From: an uncultured Eubacteriales bacterium
GTDB taxonomy: Bacteria > Bacillota > Clostridia > Oscillospirales > CAG-382
NCBI GenBank assembly: GCA_934444645.1
Contig: CAKSCV010000020.1
Coordinates: 1 to 54,337, forward strand
Reading direction: 5' to 3'
Length of the DNA stretch: 54,337 nt
The position numbers were made by a program, and so were the translations under genes. Below the pieces are notes generated by a model. That model was not told the DNA's origin, ran no database searches, and saw only the letters and a list, made by a program, of their open reading frames with translations. This document shows, piece after piece, positions 50,233-54,337 of the stretch. Within the stretch, counting starts at the first letter, position 1. The number at the start of each line of letters is the position of its first letter.

Positions 50233-51689
50233 AAGAATTTAATTTGGTTTATGCGAATTTGTTGTCTGTGTGTGCTGATTCGAGGTTTGCGAAACCTCGA
50301 AACTTTTCAAAAGGATTTAATTGGATTGTGCGAGTGTGTTGCTTGGGTGCGCTGATTCGAGGTTTGCAGAACCTCGAGGCCCCCCTGCAAGGGAGTACGG
50401 GTTGTCACTTTTTGCGTTGTGCAAAAAGTAACGCAAAAAGCACACGGGGCGAAGCCCTGCGACCCACGATTCAAATCGCCGGTCGATACATGATTGTAGT
50501 TAAAATGACCGGCGTTCATCAGGTAACTGGCTATGCTGAAAACTGCATTTTTCCGGGTATCGCCGGCAATGATTTGAATCGGTGCGACGTTCCGGCTTTA
50601 CAGCACAAAATTAGAGCGAACAGCAAAAGAACAGCCGTATTCTTTGCAAACAGTAGGTTAAGGGTGGTGCGAATGGGAGGCGGAGGGTGGAAAAGAGTTG
50701 TTTGGGGTGGGAATAAGGAAAGGTTTGTGCGAAAGAAAGGCTTTTGGTTTGTAAAAATGGGAAGTTTTTGCGGACAGTAGGTTAAGGGTGGTTGGAATGG
50801 GAGGCGGAGGGCAAAAAAGAGTTGCTTTGGGTGGCAATAAAAAAGGTTTGTGCAAAAGAAAGGCTTTTTGCACGTAAAAAGGCGGTTTTTGAGGACAGTT
50901 CGTAAAGTTTTCTGCAAAAGAAAGGCTTTTGGCTTGTGAAAATGGGAATTTTTTGCGGACAGCGAAGAAAGGCACGTGCAAAAGAAGTTTTTGTGCGTAA
51001 AAAATGGCTTTGAGTGAAATTCGTAAAGCTTCCTGCTAACGAAAAACTTTTGGGTTCGCGATAAAGGCGTTTTTTTGGCTCATGCAAAGCCAATTGCTAA
51101 AGAAAACCTTTTCTCAGCGCACCGCGGCAACAACTTCCCACCGCACCAAAGCTAACGAGAAGCTGCCCTTTTCGAATATCGCTTGCTACTGTGAGCTTGC
51201 AGTATAACAATCCATTTTCGAAAAATATCAGTCTTGCGTTTGCAGTACAGCTACCCTTTCGCACCGATTCAAAGCCTTTACGCCGCCGTTTTGCAGGTAA
51301 AACCGGTTTCGGCACGAGCCGCCGGAAGTTTCTGCAAAATCACTTCCGACAGAGCTTTGAATCGTCCCCGGAGTCCAGAGGTTCGCAAACCTCTGGTGTG
51401 CTTTTTGGTTCTTTTTGCACAACGCAAAAAGAATAAACCCGTCTCCCTTTCGGGAACTTCCAAGGTTTTGCAAACCTCGATTCAGCCCACCGCAGTGGCG
51501 GCTTCGCACTGCAACAATTAAAACCTTTTTAAGGGAGTTCCGAGGTTCTGCAAACCTCGAATCAACACACTGCAGCCGCAGCTTCCCACCGCAACAATTA
51601 AAACCTTTTTAACGAGAGCATCAAGGTTTTGCAAACCTCGATGCAGCACACACAAACAACAACCTCGCACAATCCAATTAAATCCTTTC
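50233..51689 (+). repeat. Composite inverted-repeat element R5 (forward orientation)
   Basis: Caps lie at 50233-50258 (diverged) and 51663-51689. Left palindromes are at 50280 and 50357; right ones at 51460, 51540 and 51621, 80-81 bp apart. The left arm has the GGGGCGAAGCCC cassette, the right one the CCAGAGG...CCTCTGG hairpin (51374-51395). Left stem AAATC/GATTT, right stem AAAGC/GCTTT. Two G-rich core units begin near 50656 and 50780. It fills the gap between rnfC and the sugar isomerase gene; minimal hairpins extend from 50195. Confidence 0.88.
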
Positions 51690-51860
51690 GCCGCCCTTGG
51701 CGGCACTTTTCTTGTTGCTGCGCAACAATTCTGCCGCTTCGCGGCTTTTCTCGGCGGCTGTTTTTCCGCCTTGCGGCGGTGTCATGTTGCTGCCGCAACA
51801 TTTTTTCGGCGCAAGCGGCCACTTCGGCGGCAAGCTGCCGTGTCGGCATTTTGCAAAACG
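51690..51860. repeat. Array of minimal hairpins flanking element R5
   Basis: Hairpins include TTGTTGCTGCGCAACAA, GCCGCTTCGCGGC, CCGCC-TTGC-GGCGG and ATGTTGCTGCCGCAACAT. The first ones are the same as in the R4 array in the same order, so the flank is copied with the element. Confidence 0.78.
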
Positions 51861-51868
51861 CCGAAAAA

Positions 51869-51896
51869 CGCCGGTCACCTTTACAGGTGACCGGCG
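51869..51896 (-). terminator. Terminator of the sugar isomerase-like gene
   Basis: 12-bp stem CGCCGGTCACCT/AGGTGACCGGCG around TTAC; on the minus strand the stem is followed by TTTTT. Confidence 0.9.
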
Positions 51897-51919
51897 GCAA
51901 AACACAGGCTCTTTATAGC

Positions 51920-52699
51920 TTAGCGCATAAACGGCTTCAAATAGTCGGCACTGGTCTTGATGCTGTGGAATGCATTGCCGTCGGCAAAGTTTCCGTCCTG
52001 CTCGACAATATAGTGCTTCACACCGATCTTTTCGGCCTTTTCGATGACCTTCTTCCAATCGACAAAGCCGTTTCCGACCTCCGTCATCGTGCCGAAGAGG
52101 TGACCGGCATCATACCGCAGCATAACGTCTTTCAGATGAAGGATATCGATGCGGCCTGCAAGCTTATCCATCCACTCGTCAAGGCTTGCGCAGCCGGCAT
52201 GTACCCAACACGTATCCAATACAAAGCTGACCGTATCCTTGTCAAAGCCTTCGTATAAGTAATCCATCAACGTCTTGGTGCCTTCAATGCGCAAAAATTC
52301 AAAATTGTGATTGTGATATGTGAGTTTGAAGCCATGCTTTGCATACCCTTCGGCTGCATGGTTGAAATCCGAAATGAATTTCTTTAAGCTGTCAAGCGAA
52401 TTTCTTGCTTCGCCGGGCATTCCGCCGATACCGATGTTGGTGGTGCCCCAGAGCTTATGCAGCTCCATGGTCTCTTCGGGAGCGTTTAGGATCTTGCCGT
52501 AATCATAATGCGTACCGATGAAATTGATGCCGTGCTTATGGGCAAGCTCAATGAATTTTGCCGGTTCGACATAGCTTCCGGCGGTGTGTGCTTCGGTATA
52601 ACCGGCGTCGGCCATTTTCTTAAAGGTTAAATCGGTGAATTCCTCGTCCTTGAAGAAATCACGCAAGGTATAAAGCTGTAAACCGAGTTTTGTAAACAT
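51920..52699 (-). CDS. Sugar phosphate isomerase/epimerase (xylose isomerase-like TIM barrel)
   Basis: 259 residues. GLQLYTLRDFF is the first strand; YHNHNFEF, VLDTCWVHAGC, ILHLKDV and VEQDGN carry the His/Asp/Glu metal ligands expected of the AP2Ec / xylose isomerase-like barrel. It probably isomerises a sugar or inositol-type compound; the substrate cannot be told. ATG with AAAGGAG nine bases upstream. The promoter lies in the 3' end of the upstream glycosyltransferase gene. Confidence 0.88.
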   Translation of the reverse strand: MFTKLGLQLYTLRDFFKDEEFTDLTFKKMADAGYTEAHTAGSYVEPAKFIELAHKHGINFIGTHYDYGKILNAPEETMELHKLWGTTNIGIGGMPGEARNSLDSLKKFISDFNHAAEGYAKHGFKLTYHNHNFEFLRIEGTKTLMDYLYEGFDKDTVSFVLDTCWVHAGCASLDEWMDKLAGRIDILHLKDVMLRYDAGHLFGTMTEVGNGFVDWKKVIEKAEKIGVKHYIVEQDGNFADGNAFHSIKTSADYLKPFMR

Positions 52700-52740
52700 A
52701 GGAAAAGCTCCTTTCGTATTTCCGTTATTTTGGTGCTTTC

Positions 52741-52769
52741 ATTATAGCGTATCCGATTCGGTTTTGCAA
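52741..52769 (-). promoter_or_regulatory. Promoter of the isomerase gene, inside the end of the glycosyltransferase gene
   Basis: On the minus strand TTGCAA and TATAAT are 17 bp apart. The -10 overlaps the glycosyltransferase stop codon. Confidence 0.75.
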
Positions 52770-53986
52770 GTGTTTTTGGAAAATTCTACCGTATTTTTGT
52801 CAGTTTCCGTCAAAGACAGCTCGTTTTCCTCGGAGTTTTCTTCGGAGTTTTCTTCGGATTCTTCATTCGCTTTCTCATTGTTCACAGCATCTGCCGCGAC
52901 TGCCGTGTCGGCCGGTTGAATAAAGGAAGCAAAATAAGATTTATTATAGGCGACCTCAGGACTTGACGGATGCACCGTTTCTGCCAAGGAATTGTACCCG
53001 GCGGCGGTTTGGCGTTCCCCGAGGATATCATAGCACACGCAAAGCGAAAGTGCCGGATAATAGACCTCGAAATCGGGATTGACGAAGCCGTCCTTTCGAT
53101 ACTCCTTCGGACATACAAGTGCGGCTTTATACCAAAAAACCGCCTGTTCGGTACGTCCGTTTTTCCGGCAATCATCGCCGAGAAGGCAAAGGATCTGCGG
53201 CGTGATGCGCTCATAGCCGAGAGCCTTGCAGAGAAACGGCTTGGCAGAAATCGGGTCTTTTGCGGCATGAATGCGGTATAACAGGATACAAGCACCGATC
53301 TTGTCGGCGTACCATGCGTCGGAACGATCCAAAAACTCGAGCAAATGCCGGGCAGCGAGGTCATAGTTTGCATGGTCGAAAAGCTCACGGGCGTAATAAT
53401 AGATATCCCGTGTGCCTAGTAAATACCCGGCGGCGAGCTTGCTTTCGTACAATTTAAGATTGCGGTCGGAATGCGGCTTCCCGTTTGGATGCGGTTTATG
53501 GAACACACAGATATCGGAATAGAGGATACTGCCTTTCGGGACGATGACCTCATGCACAAAGCCCTGCCAGGTGAAATGCGCCATGCGTTTGACAAGGCGT
53601 TCGCGATAATAATAGAAAGCCGGAGAGCCGTCGGCATGGAAAGCGGCGGCATATTTCATCATAACGACATCGGTTTCGAAGGAAAGTGTTTGCTTTAAGG
53701 CTGCAAAGGCTGCGCGGTTTGCCTCATCAAGGCGGTCATCGGCATCGAGCCAAGCGATATAGTCGCCGGTTGCTTTGGAAAAGGAGAAATTCCGGGCGGC
53801 TGAAAAATCGTCGCACCATGGGAAATCGTAGATTTTATCGGTAAAGGCATGCGCGACGATTTTGGTACGGTCGGAGGAGCCGGTATCGACAATGACGATT
53901 TCATCAAAGACGTTTTTGACGCTTTGAAGGCATTCGGGCAGAGATTTTTCCTCGTTTTTGACGATCATGCAAAGGGAGAATTTCAT
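52742..53986 (-). CDS. Family 2 glycosyltransferase with a helical-repeat C-terminal region
   Basis: 414 residues. MKFSLCMIVKNEEKSLPECLQSV and VIVDTGSSDRT are the GT2 nucleotide-sugar motifs; DADDR (81-85) is the metal-binding DxD. Residues ~190-340 are helical and TPR-like (ARHLLEFLDRSDAWYADK, CLLGDDCRKNGRTEQAVFWYKAALV), as in the SunS-related peptide/lipid glycosyltransferases. The last ~50 residues are acidic and low complexity (SEENSEENSEEN). It probably glycosylates a cell-envelope or peptide acceptor. Start ATG with GAGGTG upstream. Confidence 0.87.
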   Translation of the reverse strand: MKFSLCMIVKNEEKSLPECLQSVKNVFDEIVIVDTGSSDRTKIVAHAFTDKIYDFPWCDDFSAARNFSFSKATGDYIAWLDADDRLDEANRAAFAALKQTLSFETDVVMMKYAAAFHADGSPAFYYYRERLVKRMAHFTWQGFVHEVIVPKGSILYSDICVFHKPHPNGKPHSDRNLKLYESKLAAGYLLGTRDIYYYARELFDHANYDLAARHLLEFLDRSDAWYADKIGACILLYRIHAAKDPISAKPFLCKALGYERITPQILCLLGDDCRKNGRTEQAVFWYKAALVCPKEYRKDGFVNPDFEVYYPALSLCVCYDILGERQTAAGYNSLAETVHPSSPEVAYNKSYFASFIQPADTAVAADAVNNEKANEESEENSEENSEENELSLTETDKNTVEFSKNTCKTESDTL

Positions 53987-54037
53987 GGTATCACCTCGAA
54001 GAAAAAGTATATTTTGATTATTTATAGAATATGGGAT

Positions 54038-54337
54038 ATCCGGCTGCGGTGGGCTGATTCGAGGTTTGGAAAACCTCGGAACTTTTCAAAAGGATTTAAT
54101 TTGGTTTGTATGAATGTGTTATCTTTGTGTGCTGCTTCGAGGTTTGCGAAACCTCGAAGCTTCCTTTGGGAATGGTTTTAATTGTTGCGGTGCGAAGCTG
54201 CCATTGCGGTGTGCTGCTTCGAGGTTTGCGAAGCCTCGGAGCTTCCCGAAAAGGGAACGAGTTTATTCTTTTCGCGTGTACGAAAAGAACCAAAAGTACA
54301 CCAGAGGTTTGCGAACCTCTGGACTCCGGGGACGATT
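54038..54337 (+). repeat. Composite inverted-repeat element R6, left part only
   Basis: Palindromes at 54059, 54138 and 54220, then the covarying hairpin module and CCAGAGG...CCTCTGG at 54301-54322. The window ends at GGGGACGATT, the start of the long stem, so the right part lies outside. No normal end cap is seen on the left, and the first palindrome has a TGGAA loop in place of TGCAG. Confidence 0.85.

Noticed and set aside
50531..51093. Open frames in the core of R5 and equivalents in R1-R4 giving similar Phe/Lys/Pro-rich proteins
   Set aside because: The reading strand is pyrimidine-rich, so stop codons are rare. In R5 all three frames of that strand are open over the same bases, there is no ribosome binding site, and indels between copies shift the frame. 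The similarity of the products follows from DNA similarity.

Overview
The window looks like chromosome of an anaerobic, spore-forming Firmicute of the class Clostridia, probably a gut Oscillospirales/Ruminococcaceae-type organism. The evidence is a germination protease (gpr), pyruvate:ferredoxin oxidoreductase, a complete six-gene Rnf ferredoxin:NAD+ oxidoreductase operon, a dockerin-bearing secreted protein, GGAGG-type ribosome binding sites and TTGACA-17-TATAAT promoters. I see no rRNA, CRISPR array, prophage, transposase or defence island.

Layout. 1-410: a 162-bp tandem intergenic repeat. 505-4089 (-): nifJ. 4383-7718 (-): three secreted proteins with cohesin-like, stalk-like and dockerin modules. 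8067-10963: flavoprotein, PocR/AraC-type regulator and FAD oxidoreductase. 12473-14722: secreted multi-module protein. 14861-19725: P-loop ATPase, a BlaR1/BlaI-type sensor pair with two operators, gpr, rpsT. 21435-25308: DUF421/DUF4363 pair, YkvI-type transporter, small membrane proteins. 25529-27256: acyl-CoA synthetase. 29008-30722: glycine riboswitch with a sodium:amino-acid symporter. 30753-35103: small regulator, zinc-ribbon membrane protein, PHP phosphoesterase, DUF2974 hydrolase. 35225-36742: five tRNA genes (Gly-TCC, Arg-TCT, His-GTG, Gly-CCC, Arg-CCG) separated by repeated spacers. 36964: truncated four-helix-bundle gene beside a stem-loop array. 37188-43352 (-): 2054-residue secreted GH78 rhamnosidase. 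44979-50059 (-): rnfCDGEAB. 51920-53986 (-): sugar isomerase-like protein and glycosyltransferase.

Metabolically, NifJ would supply reduced ferredoxin, which Rnf couples to NAD+ reduction and ion export. The secreted proteins point to growth on plant polysaccharide, including rhamnose-containing pectin.

The most unusual content is intergenic. Five complete composite repeats of 1.1-1.5 kb (R1-R5) and one cut by the window edge (R6) take up roughly 7 kb. Each is a large imperfect inverted repeat with a fixed internal order: end cap, ~80-bp units carrying a CGAGGTT...AACCTCG palindrome, a covarying two-hairpin module, one of several interchangeable hairpin cassettes, a long stem of GATTCAAA/TTTGAATC, and a G-rich core. 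They carry no transposase and no credible ORF. One hairpin module keeps two mutually exclusive pairings in 11 copies despite sequence change. This is the best candidate for an undescribed system here: a modular, non-autonomous and probably structure-selected element family. Function and mobility are inference.
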